From: Marmoricola sp.
Lineage (GTDB): Bacteria > Actinomycetota > Actinomycetes > Propionibacteriales > Nocardioidaceae
DNA: 64,000 nucleotides
Direction: 5' to 3'
NCBI GenBank assembly: GCA_025964775.1
Contig: JAOPYE010000003.1
Location: 1-64,000, forward strand
Position numbers and translations under genes: made by a program. This document shows positions 18,600-27,369 of the stretch, one piece after another. Position 1 is the stretch's first letter. Every line of letters begins with the position of its first letter. The notes under the pieces are model-generated. The model was not told the origin of the DNA and did not search any database. It was given only the letters and a program-made list of their open reading frames with translations.

Positions 18600-19306
18600 G
18601 GACACGACACGTGATCGGCGCGTCCCTCGGTCTCGTTCTGACGGTCGCCGGGTTCGCTGTGGTTGAGCACAGTGGGGTGCGGCACAGATTCGGCTCCGCC
18701 CGGTCGGCAGAGCCGGGAACTCCGGACAACCCGCCGTGGGTGCCGGTCCACGGGCAACACAGCGTTGATCCTCCGCCGACTGCACTCATCGACAGACCCG
18801 ATCCGATCCAGGTCAACGCGGTCGCGCGGTTCGCCCACACCCGCGCCGGCGGAGAGAAGTTTGCTCTGCTGGTCGCGCAGCTCTACAGCGACGCGAGGCA
18901 CACTGATCCTGGCCCTGGGGCACTGGCCGCGGTGCTGTCTCCACAGATGTCCCGCTCGGTGCGGGACTTCCTGATCTTCGATGCCAGGACCCAGCGAAAG
19001 ATCGGGACCGAGCGGCACTACGACACCGCGCTGGACATGTGGATCCGGTCGGAGGCGATCGGGTCCGTGGCAGCACCGGGTCGCGTCAACGTCGAAGTGG
19101 CTGCCAATTCGATCTCCCGACCTCTCGGGGCGCAGTCGTGGTACCGCGACCGCTACGACGTCGTGTGGGAGTCCGGCCGCTGGCGGCTCGTCAGCTACGG
19201 CGGGGGCGTGCTCGGTCCCGACTCGGATCGCAACCTCACCCCGGCTGAGCAGAAGACCTTCCTCACCGGCGTGGGATGGCGACGGATCCCTGCGGGCTCA
19301 GGCTGA
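18596..19306 (+). CDS. Exported/membrane-anchored protein, NTF2-like C-terminus, unknown
   Basis: 236 residues, overlapping the hydrolase stop by ATGA. An N-terminal membrane segment (VIGASLGLVLTVAGFAVV) is followed by a Pro-rich linker and a soluble domain. The end (SWYRDRYDVVWESGRWRLVSYGG) resembles the last strands of NTF2-like domains found in cell-envelope proteins. I do not recognise a named family. Its 3' end overlaps the convergent DNA methyltransferase gene by 44 bases. Confidence 0.7.
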   Translation: MRTRHVIGASLGLVLTVAGFAVVEHSGVRHRFGSARSAEPGTPDNPPWVPVHGQHSVDPPPTALIDRPDPIQVNAVARFAHTRAGGEKFALLVAQLYSDARHTDPGPGALAAVLSPQMSRSVRDFLIFDARTQRKIGTERHYDTALDMWIRSEAIGSVAAPGRVNVEVAANSISRPLGAQSWYRDRYDVVWESGRWRLVSYGGGVLGPDSDRNLTPAEQKTFLTGVGWRRIPAGSG

Positions 19307-20339
19307 GCACGGCGGCGACCTTGTCGCGGGCCCCGGCGACGAAGACCAGCTCCTTGTTGCGCAGCTTGCCGACCTTGCCGACCTTCTTGCCGGCCCCGTT
19401 GAAGATGCCGATCTGCGCCCCGATGTAGCGGCGGCCCTCGAAGGCAAGCACGCCGACCTCCTCGTGGCCGGCGTCGAGGAGCCAGGTCGTCATGTCCTCG
19501 GCCGGCACCCATGACTCGTCGTTGTAGGAGACCACCACGACCTCGGCGTTGACCGCACCGATCAGCTCGGCCAGCGCGATCGGCATCTCACGCTTCCGGT
19601 TGAAGACGCTCTTGGTCTCCTCGGCGCGAGCGTCGAGGCGCTTGCAGGCGACCCCGTAGTGCTCGGGGGCGTCCCAGCGCACCAGCGTCTCCCAGACGTG
19701 GTAGTTCGTGAAGTACCGGTGCTGGTTGTACGGCGGATCGAGGTAGGCCAGGTCCACTCGCGGCAGCTTGCTCGCGATGACCTGGGCGTCGCCGGACACT
19801 GTCCGCCCGGGCCCGTTGAGAAGCACCGGGCGGCGGAGCTCGAGCGTGTCGTAGGAGCGTGGTGCCCATTCCTTCAGGTACGCCATCTGGAGACCGGTCG
19901 TCGAGTCGACGCGATCGGCCGCGTCGATCAGCGAGGTCAGCAGGATCGGGCGCAGCGGGCTGCTGGCGAACCGGGTCTCGATCGCGTCGCGGATCGCGTC
20001 GATGCGGATGCCGTTGTGCGGCTGGAAGAACCGTGACTGCTCGCAGAACGTTTCGGTGACGTAACCACGCACCCCGGGCAGCCCGCTGAGCTCGGCCAGG
20101 GCCTCGTCAAGGGCGTTTGCGTCGACGGCGCGCGCGTCGGTCGCGATGTAACAGTCGCTGAAGACTGCCGAGTACGACGCGATGTCAGCGGCGGTGACGT
20201 GGATGCCACGACCCTTGAGCTCCTGGGCGACGCGGGTGGTGCCGGTGAACAGGTCCAGGGCCGTCCGGGCGCCGACCGTCTCGGCGATGTCGCCGAGGAC
20301 GCCGACCAGGAGTCGCTTGGATCCGAGGTACTTGATCAC
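19263..20339 (-). CDS. D12-class DNA adenine N6-methyltransferase
   Basis: 358 residues. Motif I-like SAM site DLFTGTTRVAQ (29-39) and catalytic motif IV DPPY (201-204, in LAYLDPPYNQHRYF) place it in the Dam/D12 alpha class; KYLGSKR near the N-terminus is typical. No restriction endonuclease is adjacent, so it acts as an orphan or epigenetic methylase. The GTG start overlaps the stop of the upstream histidine kinase gene (GTGA), implying translational coupling. The C-terminal ~15 codons overlap the opposite gene. Confidence 0.9.
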   Translation of the reverse strand: MIKYLGSKRLLVGVLGDIAETVGARTALDLFTGTTRVAQELKGRGIHVTAADIASYSAVFSDCYIATDARAVDANALDEALAELSGLPGVRGYVTETFCEQSRFFQPHNGIRIDAIRDAIETRFASSPLRPILLTSLIDAADRVDSTTGLQMAYLKEWAPRSYDTLELRRPVLLNGPGRTVSGDAQVIASKLPRVDLAYLDPPYNQHRYFTNYHVWETLVRWDAPEHYGVACKRLDARAEETKSVFNRKREMPIALAELIGAVNAEVVVVSYNDESWVPAEDMTTWLLDAGHEEVGVLAFEGRRYIGAQIGIFNGAGKKVGKVGKLRNKELVFVAGARDKVAAVLSLSPQGSVAIPRR

Positions 20340-22423
20340 TGGTCGTCGCCCGGCCCTGGGAAGGACACCCGGAACGTCGAGCCCTGACCTGGTTCGGAGG
20401 TCGCCTCGATCGTGCCGCCGTGCACCTCGGTGATCGCCTTCGCGATCGACAGGCCCAGGCCGCTGCCGGGGACTCCTCGCTCGTGGGCATCGGTGGTCCG
20501 GAAGAAGCGGGTGAACAGCAGTTCACGGTCCTGCTTGCTGATCCCGACACCGGTGTCGGTGACCTCGAGCACCGGTCCAGCCGGTCCCTCGGCTGCCTGC
20601 AGGCGGATCACGACCGTGCCACCGTCCGGGGTGAACTTGACCGCGTTGGTGGCCAGGTTGATGACCAGACGCTCGAGTTCACCGGCGTCGCCGATGATCA
20701 TCACCGGTTCGCCGGGCAGCTCCAGCTCGAAGCGGAGGTCGCGCCTGATGAGACTCGGCAGCACGATCTCCTCGGCCTTCCCGACCACGCTGACGAGATC
20801 GACCTCTCCCCGTCGCCGACGCTGGTCGATGCTCTCCATGCTCGAGAGCGTCAACAGGTCGTCGATCAGCGTCAGCAGTCGTCGGCTGTTGAGGTCGATC
20901 CGGCCCATCGCATCGGACTGCTCGTGGCTCGGGTCGCCGTAGATGCCGTCCATCAACAGTTCGAGGTAGCCGACGATGTTGGTGATCGGTGTCCTCAGCT
21001 CGTGACTGACCGACGAGACGAACGCATCCTTCACGTGATCGATCTCGGTCAGTCGGCGGACAGCTCGTCGTTCGGTGGCCAGCGCCTTCTCCAGGGCCTC
21101 CTGGGCATGGATCCGGTCGGTGATGTCATCGGCGGTGGTGACGTACCCGACGAATGCGCCGGTGTCGTCGGTGACCGGGCTGAGGATGGTCGACAGCGTC
21201 CGCGGGATGCCGTCCTTGCGGACGAACTGCCACAGCCTCGCCGTGCCCGGGGCCAGATCGCCGGTCGCACGCACGACAGAGACGAAGGTCGGGTCGACGC
21301 CGAGCTCGGCTGCGTGTCGGGCGACCTCCGCCTCGGTGTGGAACATCCGGGTCGAGTGCCCGTAGACCTCGTCCGGGGTGTACCCGAGGATCGTCTCGGC
21401 GCCGGGGCTGAACAGGTTGATCCGGCCGATCTCGTCGGTCCCGATGATCGCGATCCCGCGGGCGCTCTGGACCAGGCGTTCACTGCGGGCGCGTTCGCGC
21501 AGCACCAGGTTGGCGCTGCGGCGCTGCATCGTGACCGACATCGAGAACGGGATCGAGACCATCGCGCAGGCCAGCAGGAACGCCTGCTGCGGGAGGTGCT
21601 GGAACTCGGGATTCAGGCGGCCTATCAGCGTCGGGTCGGAGAAGGGTCCGTAGCCGCGGTTGCTCAGCGTGCTGGTGACCACCGCGACGAAGACCAGCTG
21701 GAACATCGCTTCGAGCATCGGTGCCCGGAACGCTACCCAACCGAGGAGGGGAATGATCAGGAACGCGAGACTGGGGACGTCGGTCGGCACGAACGCGCCG
21801 ACAGTGACCCAGGCTGTGAGGGCCCACGCGATCATCCGCTCGCCCTGGCCCCAGGACTCGCCCACGCTGGTGTTGTCCTTGAACAGCCCGAGCACGATCC
21901 CCTGACCGGCGATGTGCGTGACCAGGACCGCCACCCCGACCCGCCACGGGACGCCGAAGCCGGTGAGGGCCGAGACCCCGGTGAAGACCAGTGCCCCCGT
22001 CAGGGCGCCTGCCACGCACGCCAGCACGTACCGGCCTAGGTCGTTGATGTCGAGCAGCAGCAACCGCCGGGCGGCACCGGCCGTCAGGACCCGTTCGGCG
22101 ACGAACGCCTCGATCGCGATGCCCAGGCCGTAGCCGATCGAGACCCAGGTCGGGTAGCCGCCGAGGCTGAAGGTACCTGCCGCGAGCACCGCGATCACCC
22201 ACACCAGGTACGGCGCCTGCCGGCGGGACGCGACGACCAGGGTGCCCGCCGCGAGACCGACCGGCCACATGAAGCCGGTGTGGGTGCCTGCGGCGGAGGT
22301 CGTGACGGCGGCGAGCCCGAAACCGGTCATCAGGGTGAGCAGCCCGGCAAGGCGGAGACCCAGATTCCCGCTCAACCGGCTCCCTCCCCTTCGACCCTGT
22401 GCCGACGTGTCATCAGGGCCCAC
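20336..22423 (-). CDS. Hybrid-sensor histidine kinase: MASE1-PAS-HisKA-HATPase
   Basis: 695 residues from a GTG at 22423; a TTG at 22375 with GGAGGG just upstream is an alternative (679 aa). Eight or more membrane helices form a MASE1-like sensor (about 20-300). A PAS domain follows (about 315-440, NLFSPGAETILGYTPDEVYG). The HisKA phospho-acceptor is His474 in SVSHELRTPITN, and HATPase motifs include NLATNAVKFTPDGG and GLGLSIAKAITEVHGG. No response regulator is adjacent. Its stop overlaps the methyltransferase start, an unusual operon. Confidence 0.9.
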   Translation of the reverse strand: MGPDDTSAQGRRGGSRLSGNLGLRLAGLLTLMTGFGLAAVTTSAAGTHTGFMWPVGLAAGTLVVASRRQAPYLVWVIAVLAAGTFSLGGYPTWVSIGYGLGIAIEAFVAERVLTAGAARRLLLLDINDLGRYVLACVAGALTGALVFTGVSALTGFGVPWRVGVAVLVTHIAGQGIVLGLFKDNTSVGESWGQGERMIAWALTAWVTVGAFVPTDVPSLAFLIIPLLGWVAFRAPMLEAMFQLVFVAVVTSTLSNRGYGPFSDPTLIGRLNPEFQHLPQQAFLLACAMVSIPFSMSVTMQRRSANLVLRERARSERLVQSARGIAIIGTDEIGRINLFSPGAETILGYTPDEVYGHSTRMFHTEAEVARHAAELGVDPTFVSVVRATGDLAPGTARLWQFVRKDGIPRTLSTILSPVTDDTGAFVGYVTTADDITDRIHAQEALEKALATERRAVRRLTEIDHVKDAFVSSVSHELRTPITNIVGYLELLMDGIYGDPSHEQSDAMGRIDLNSRRLLTLIDDLLTLSSMESIDQRRRRGEVDLVSVVGKAEEIVLPSLIRRDLRFELELPGEPVMIIGDAGELERLVINLATNAVKFTPDGGTVVIRLQAAEGPAGPVLEVTDTGVGISKQDRELLFTRFFRTTDAHERGVPGSGLGLSIAKAITEVHGGTIEATSEPGQGSTFRVSFPGPGDDQ

Positions 22424-22469
22424 ACAGTAATGCCGATCCGCAGGTCGCGACCGTGACTTGGACCAGCAC

Positions 22470-24002
22470 TCAGTCGGTGTCGGCGATCCGGACCAGTCCG
22501 CCCAGGGTGCCGACGTATGCGACTCCGTCCGGACCGAGGCTCACCGGTGCGTAGTTGTTGTTGAAGCCGAGGTTGGTGCCGGCGAGCCTCGACCACACCT
22601 GCCGTCCGGTGCGCAGGTCGAGCGCGGTGAAGAACCACGACTCCGGTGCCAGGACCCCGGGCACGGGCGCGAGGGTCCAGGGAAGCTCGGACGCGCTCGG
22701 GTGGGCGTACCCGTACAGCAGCCCGGAGCCGAGGCTCGCCTTCGCAACGACCGAGGGAAACCGGACCGTTCTGTTCTGCCAGGCGATGTGGCACCCGCCG
22801 GTCCGGTAGTTGACCGCCACCTTCACCACTCCCGGTTGCGTGTCGGGGGAGCGGGTCGTGACGTCCTTCGGGATCGGGCCGGCGTAGCCGTAGTTGTTCT
22901 CGGCGATCAGGCCGCCCGGGACCGAGACGAGGCTGTTCTCGTCCGACCCCAGGCCCGCGGCGAAGACCGGCTGCCGGCACAGCGCCGGCCCGGGACCGGC
23001 CTTGCCGCGGCGGAAGACCAGGACGCGCATCCGCGGGTCCGCGTTGTCGGTGATCGCGATCGAGCCGCCACCGCGGGAGGCGGCCGAGCCGATCAGTGTC
23101 GGAGTGGTGCCGCTGCCCTGGCTGACCTGGCCGGGCTTGATCCGTGAGCCGAAGTCGTAGTGCCTGCGCCAGGTCTCGTGCGGTCGCCCGGAGACCGCGT
23201 CGAAGCGGTAGAGCGCGTGGGTCGAGACGATGAAGACGCCCCCGGACTCGTCCATCGCGAAGCTGTTGGCGATGGTCTCGCCGGCGGGCAGGCTCATGCT
23301 GCGCACGGCACCGCGGCGAATGACGAAGCCGACCTTGCCCGAGACCGTGACGAACCAGAGACGGCCCGTCCAGTCCGGCAGGGCCGACTGGATCCCTGAA
23401 CCACGCGCGACCTTGCTGACATCGACATCGCGGACCTTGACCAGGCTTGCCCCGGTGTCCCTGATCGTCACGAGGTGGCCGGTGAACGTGGGGACGACCG
23501 CGTCGTCGTGGTTGTCGAGGTAGAAGTAGCCACCACCGGAGAAGTTCTGGAACGAGAAGCCGGTCACGTCCGGGCGCGAGGGCAGGTCGTACGACGCGAT
23601 GGTGGCCAGCGACCTCGGGTCGATCAGGCGCAGCGTTGCTCCGGTGATCCCGACGCAGACCGTGACGATCCGGCCGGCCCGGTCGAAGGTGACCGACCCG
23701 CAGTCCTCGAGGAACAGGGTGCTCGTGACCGACAGGCCACGTCCGAGTGGCCCGGCCTGGTTGTAGGCGTCGGACTGGTAGGCGTCGTCGTGGATGTTGC
23801 TGCGGCTGTTGGCCGCCATGAACGGATTCTGCGGGATGTGCTGGCGGGGCAGCGGGTGCGCCGTCACCGCTCCACCGGAGAACGGCTTGAGCAGCAGGTC
23901 GCGCGGATCGGACGGGATCGGGATAGCGCCTCCGGCGAGAGCAGGCGGGAGGAGAAGTCCGAGGAGGGCGAGCGTGAGAACGGCGAGGGCAGCGCGGCGC
24001 AT
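22470..24002 (-). CDS. Secreted propeller-like protein (PQQ-repeat type), unknown
   Basis: 510 residues with a clear signal peptide (RRAALAVLTLALLGLLLPPALAGG). Beta-rich repeats such as YRFDAVSGRPHETW, FFTALDLRTGRQVWSR and VSLGPDGVAYVGTLGG resemble PQQ/quinoprotein-type propeller blades. A catalytic role is not evident; it may be a binding or scaffold protein outside the cell. GGAAGG precedes the ATG. The gene upstream on this strand is tRNA-Lys, with a strong hairpin between. Confidence 0.75.
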   Translation of the reverse strand: MRRAALAVLTLALLGLLLPPALAGGAIPIPSDPRDLLLKPFSGGAVTAHPLPRQHIPQNPFMAANSRSNIHDDAYQSDAYNQAGPLGRGLSVTSTLFLEDCGSVTFDRAGRIVTVCVGITGATLRLIDPRSLATIASYDLPSRPDVTGFSFQNFSGGGYFYLDNHDDAVVPTFTGHLVTIRDTGASLVKVRDVDVSKVARGSGIQSALPDWTGRLWFVTVSGKVGFVIRRGAVRSMSLPAGETIANSFAMDESGGVFIVSTHALYRFDAVSGRPHETWRRHYDFGSRIKPGQVSQGSGTTPTLIGSAASRGGGSIAITDNADPRMRVLVFRRGKAGPGPALCRQPVFAAGLGSDENSLVSVPGGLIAENNYGYAGPIPKDVTTRSPDTQPGVVKVAVNYRTGGCHIAWQNRTVRFPSVVAKASLGSGLLYGYAHPSASELPWTLAPVPGVLAPESWFFTALDLRTGRQVWSRLAGTNLGFNNNYAPVSLGPDGVAYVGTLGGLVRIADTD

Positions 24003-24086
24003 CGGAATCCTTCCCGGCAGCCGGGGACCGGGTCAGCCGGTGGGTCTGGGAGGGGACTCAGCGAACCATAATCGGATCCCGATGGA

Positions 24087-24126
24087 AACGGCCTCCGATC
24101 CGCGTTTCCGCAGATCAGAGGCCGTT
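24087..24126 (-). terminator. Terminator of tRNA-Lys
   Basis: An 18-bp stem (24087-24104 and 24109-24126) with two mismatched/wobble positions and a GAAA tetraloop on the minus strand. It sits two bases from the encoded CCA end of the tRNA. The plus strand has a TTTT tail, so it may work in both directions. Confidence 0.8.
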
Positions 24127-24127
24127 T

Positions 24128-24203
<76 letters not shown>

Positions 24204-24266
24204 GTGAAGCGTCCCGAACTTTAGCAGCGAGATCGACGGATCTGAAATCGGGGGTTCCTCGGCGAG

Positions 24267-25844
24267 TCACCCCCGTAGGGCGAGCACCGCCTGGGCCGCA
24301 TTGTGTCCTCCGAGGCCGCTGACCGCGCCGCCGCGCCGGGCGCCGGAGCCGCACAGCAGGACAGTTTCGAGGTCCGTGGCGACGCCCCACTGCTGTGCCG
24401 GCGTCGTGAGCGCTTCCCGGTTCGAGGCCCACGGCCAGGCCAGGTCCCCGTGGAAGATGTGGCCGCCCGGCATGGCCAGATCGGCCTCGATGTCCTGCGG
24501 GATCTTGGCCTCGACGCACAGTCGACCGTCGGCTCCGGTCATCACGCAGGAGAGGAGCGGCTCCATCAGGTGGACGTCGATCGTGTCGATCGCACGGCGT
24601 ACGGCCTCGAGCTTGCGGTCCGCGAGGTCCGTCGCGAACAGCGACTCCGGCATGTGCAGCCCGAAGTAGGTCAGCGTGTGGGCTCCGAAGTCGGCGAGCT
24701 CGCCGAGGATCGAGGGATCGGTCAGGGAGTGGCAGTACAGCTCTCCTGGTGGCGCACTCGGCACCGTCCCGCTCGCGGCCTGGGAGTACGCCGACTCCAG
24801 CGCGTCGTACTCCTCGCCGACGTGGAACGTGCCGGCGAAGGCGGTGTGCGGATCGAGGCCGGACTTCAGGTGCGGGAGCCGTGAGAGCAGGAAGTTGATC
24901 TTGAGCTGGGCGCCTTCGGGTTTCGTCCCGGCTTCCGCGGCCTCGCCGAGCAGGATGCGCAGCACCCACGGGGCCACGTTCGAGAGCACATGACGAGCCC
25001 GGACGCAGTGTTCGCGGCTGCCGTCGTGCCAGCGCACCTCGGCCCCGTCGGCGTCGGCAGCGATCGCACTCACCCCGGCTCCGGTCACGATCTCGGCTCC
25101 GGCAGCCGCGGCGGCTCTGGCCAGAGCGTCGGTGACGGCACCCATGCCGCGCACCGGGACGCGCCACTCTCCGGTGCCGTTGCCGATCAAGTGGTAGAGG
25201 AAGCACCGGTTCTGCACCAGTGAGGGATCGTGCATGCTCGCGAAGGTGCCGATCAGGGCGTCCGTGGCGACGACGCCCCGCACGAGGTCGTCGGAGAACC
25301 GGGCCTCGACCAGCTCGCCCAGGGGCCGGTCGACGAGGGCCGACCACAGCTCGGGATCGAGGCCCGAGGCCATCTCGCGCGCGGTCACCAGTGGCTCGGT
25401 CAGGCTCGGCGCGATCCGCGAGGCGACCTTGGCGACGTCGGCGTAGAAGCCCCGCCAGGCGTCGTACTCGGCGTCGCCGCCGGTCAGATCGCGGAACGAC
25501 TGCCTGGTTGCCTGACCCTCGTCGTGTTCGACCAGCAGCCCGACGTTGCGTCCGTCACGCAGCGTGGGGGAGTAGGACGCGACGGCGCGCGACCGCAGCT
25601 CGATGTCGAGGTCGAGGTCACGAGCGAGGCTCTCGGGCAGCAGTGAGACCAGGTAGGAGTAGCGCGAGAGCCGGGCTCCGGTTCCTCCGAATGCCTCGGT
25701 GCTCACTGCTGCGCCCCCGACGTGGTCGAGGCGTTCGAGGGCGAGCACCGACAGGCCTGCCCTGGCCAGGTACGCCGCAGCGGTCAATCCGTTGTGTCCG
25801 GCGCCGACGATCACGACGTCGTAGGTGGACCCCCGTGGACTCAT
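24267..25844 (-). CDS. FAD-dependent NAD(P)-binding oxidoreductase, phytoene-desaturase/PYROXD2-like
   Basis: 525 residues from the ATG at 25844. The N-terminal dinucleotide motif VVIVGAGHNGLTAAAYLARAG and ERLDHVGGAA, and the C-terminal FAD motif GSGARRGGAVSGLGGHNAAQ, are typical of the CrtI-like amine oxidase superfamily. No carotenoid genes are nearby, so a specific desaturase role is not supported; relatives include PYROXD2 and other uncharacterised oxidoreductases. TACGGT lies six bases before the ATG, indicating a leaderless mRNA. Confidence 0.88.
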   Translation of the reverse strand: MSPRGSTYDVVIVGAGHNGLTAAAYLARAGLSVLALERLDHVGGAAVSTEAFGGTGARLSRYSYLVSLLPESLARDLDLDIELRSRAVASYSPTLRDGRNVGLLVEHDEGQATRQSFRDLTGGDAEYDAWRGFYADVAKVASRIAPSLTEPLVTAREMASGLDPELWSALVDRPLGELVEARFSDDLVRGVVATDALIGTFASMHDPSLVQNRCFLYHLIGNGTGEWRVPVRGMGAVTDALARAAAAAGAEIVTGAGVSAIAADADGAEVRWHDGSREHCVRARHVLSNVAPWVLRILLGEAAEAGTKPEGAQLKINFLLSRLPHLKSGLDPHTAFAGTFHVGEEYDALESAYSQAASGTVPSAPPGELYCHSLTDPSILGELADFGAHTLTYFGLHMPESLFATDLADRKLEAVRRAIDTIDVHLMEPLLSCVMTGADGRLCVEAKIPQDIEADLAMPGGHIFHGDLAWPWASNREALTTPAQQWGVATDLETVLLCGSGARRGGAVSGLGGHNAAQAVLALRG

Positions 25845-25850
25845 GGAAGA

Positions 25851-25856
25851 ACCGTA
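25851..25856 (-). promoter_or_regulatory. -10 element of the FAD oxidoreductase gene
   Basis: TACGGT on the minus strand, six bases before the ATG; supports the 25844 start over an upstream in-frame candidate at 25922. Confidence 0.45.
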
Positions 25857-25948
25857 GTCCGGTTTGAACCCTTTGCGAGGCACCCGCCGGGACGTGGCGC
25901 CGGTCACTCGGACATAACGCACACCCTGGTTCGCTCGTTGTCCGGGTC

Positions 25949-26317
25949 ATGAAGCTGCCGCGGGGGAAGCAGAGGACGTTCGGGTCCCGCGTGCTGCGCA
26001 CGCTGATCCCTCGGGTGGTGGGATTCGCGGCGATCTCCTCCGCACTGCTCGTCGGCCAGGCCATGGCGGTGACCCCGTCATCGGCGCCGATCGACTCGGT
26101 GCCCTCCGTTGCGCCGGTGTGGAGCGCAGCGATCCAGGCAGCCCATCCCGGCTGCGTGCCGTCGGCCCAGTGGCCCGCGGGCAAGCCCGCCTCGGCTGTC
26201 ATCGCGCACCGCTTCAGCGACGACAGCACCGATCGGATCGCGTTCGGCACCGCCTGGGCGCTGAACCACGACACCTCGGAATCGAATGACGTCTGGGTGC
26301 TCGGCGTCTGTCCCTGA
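25949..26317 (+). CDS. Small exported protein, unknown
   Basis: 122 residues with a long basic N-terminus (KLPRGKQRTFGSRVLR) followed by a hydrophobic stretch (VVGFAAISSALLVGQAMA) that fits a signal peptide with cleavage after AMA. The mature part has two cysteines (HPGCVPSA and the terminal GVCP) that could form a disulfide. No family recognised. Divergent from the FAD oxidoreductase. Confidence 0.6.
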   Translation: MKLPRGKQRTFGSRVLRTLIPRVVGFAAISSALLVGQAMAVTPSSAPIDSVPSVAPVWSAAIQAAHPGCVPSAQWPAGKPASAVIAHRFSDDSTDRIAFGTAWALNHDTSESNDVWVLGVCP

Positions 26318-26354
26318 ACGGCGGCGTCGAGCCAGCAGGTTGGGTCTTGATTTT

Positions 26355-26370
26355 AGTTTAATGTTGAACT
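26355..26370 (+). promoter_or_regulatory. Operator (7-2-7 palindrome) of the pirin gene
   Basis: AGTTTAATGTTGAACT: seven-base arms with one mismatch around a two-base centre. It has the same form as AGTTGAAAATTCAACT at 60978-60993 beside the MarR/YceI pair. It abuts the -10 box TACTGT, so bound protein would block RNA polymerase. Confidence 0.65.
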
Positions 26371-26375
26371 ACTGT
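26370..26375 (+). promoter_or_regulatory. -10 element of the pirin gene (leaderless)
   Basis: TACTGT ending six bases before the ATG at 26382; overlaps the last base of the operator. Confidence 0.45.
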
Positions 26376-26381
26376 TCGGAC

Positions 26382-27362
26382 ATGCCAGCCGTGACCGTAG
26401 ACGACCTGACCGTGCTGCACCGCCTGCCCGTTCCCGGGCTCGGTGACACCGTCCGCCCTGTCAAGCAGATCATCGATGCCCCCTCCGGCTTCGAGGGCGA
26501 GGGCTTCCCGGTACGCCGGGCCTTCGCCGGCGTCGATCTCCGCGACCTCGATCCCTTCATCCACATGGACCAGATGGGCGAAGTCGAGTACGCACCCGGG
26601 GAGCCCAAGGGCACCCCGTGGCACCCGCACCGTGGCTTCGAGACCGTCACGTACATCATCGACGGCGTCTTCGACCACCACGACAGCCACGGCGGCGGCG
26701 GCACGATCACCAACGGGGACACCCAGTGGATGACCGCCGGCTCGGGCCTGCTGCACATCGAGGCGCCCCCGGAGTGGCTGGTGACCTCGGGAGGCCTCTT
26801 CCACGGCATCCAGCTGTGGGTGAACCTGCCGCGCGACGCCAAGTGGAACGCCCCGCACTACCAGGACATCCGCTCGGGCCAGGTCGGGCTGGCCACCTCG
26901 GCCGACGCTGGCGCGCTGGTGCGGGTGATCGCCGGGGAGGTCGGCGAGACCCAGGGTCCCGGATCGACGTACACGCCGATGACGATGGTGCACGCCACCG
27001 TCGCCGCCGGTGCCCGGCTGGACCTGCCCTGGAACCCGGAGTACAACGCGCTGGTCTACGTGCTGTCCGGACACGGCAGCGTCGGCGTCGACCAGCTGCC
27101 GCTGCGGATGGGCAACCTGGCGGTGCTCGGCGCAGGCGACTTCGTCACGATCGAGGGAGCGAAGACGCAGGACAGCCGTACGCCGACGTTCGACGTGATC
27201 GTGCTCGGCGGCCAGCCGATCCGCGAGCCGGTGGCGATGGCCGGGCCGTTCGTGATGAACACCCGCGCCGAGGTCATGCAGGCGTTCGAGGACTTCCAGA
27301 AGGGCAAGCTCGGCACGATCCCGAGCGTCCACGGCGCCCCGACCACCCTCCAGGAGGGCTGA
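26382..27362 (+). CDS. Pirin family protein
   Basis: 326 residues; bicupin with an N-terminal metal site. The metal-binding pattern HPHRGFETVTYIIDG (His pair) and later Glu (HIEAPP) fits the pirin Fe-binding motif, and the DPFIHMDQMG segment is diagnostic. Some pirins have quercetin 2,3-dioxygenase activity, others are redox cofactors of transcription. The start ATG is fixed by the leaderless promoter. The operator shared with the MarR/YceI locus 34 kb away suggests control by the same MarR protein. Confidence 0.92.
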   Translation: MPAVTVDDLTVLHRLPVPGLGDTVRPVKQIIDAPSGFEGEGFPVRRAFAGVDLRDLDPFIHMDQMGEVEYAPGEPKGTPWHPHRGFETVTYIIDGVFDHHDSHGGGGTITNGDTQWMTAGSGLLHIEAPPEWLVTSGGLFHGIQLWVNLPRDAKWNAPHYQDIRSGQVGLATSADAGALVRVIAGEVGETQGPGSTYTPMTMVHATVAAGARLDLPWNPEYNALVYVLSGHGSVGVDQLPLRMGNLAVLGAGDFVTIEGAKTQDSRTPTFDVIVLGGQPIREPVAMAGPFVMNTRAEVMQAFEDFQKGKLGTIPSVHGAPTTLQEG

Positions 27363-27369
27363 CCCGCGC

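Noticed and set aside
24267..25922. FAD oxidoreductase starting at 25922
   Set aside because: The family start MSPRGSTYDVVIVGAG and a leaderless -10 element point to the ATG at 25844.
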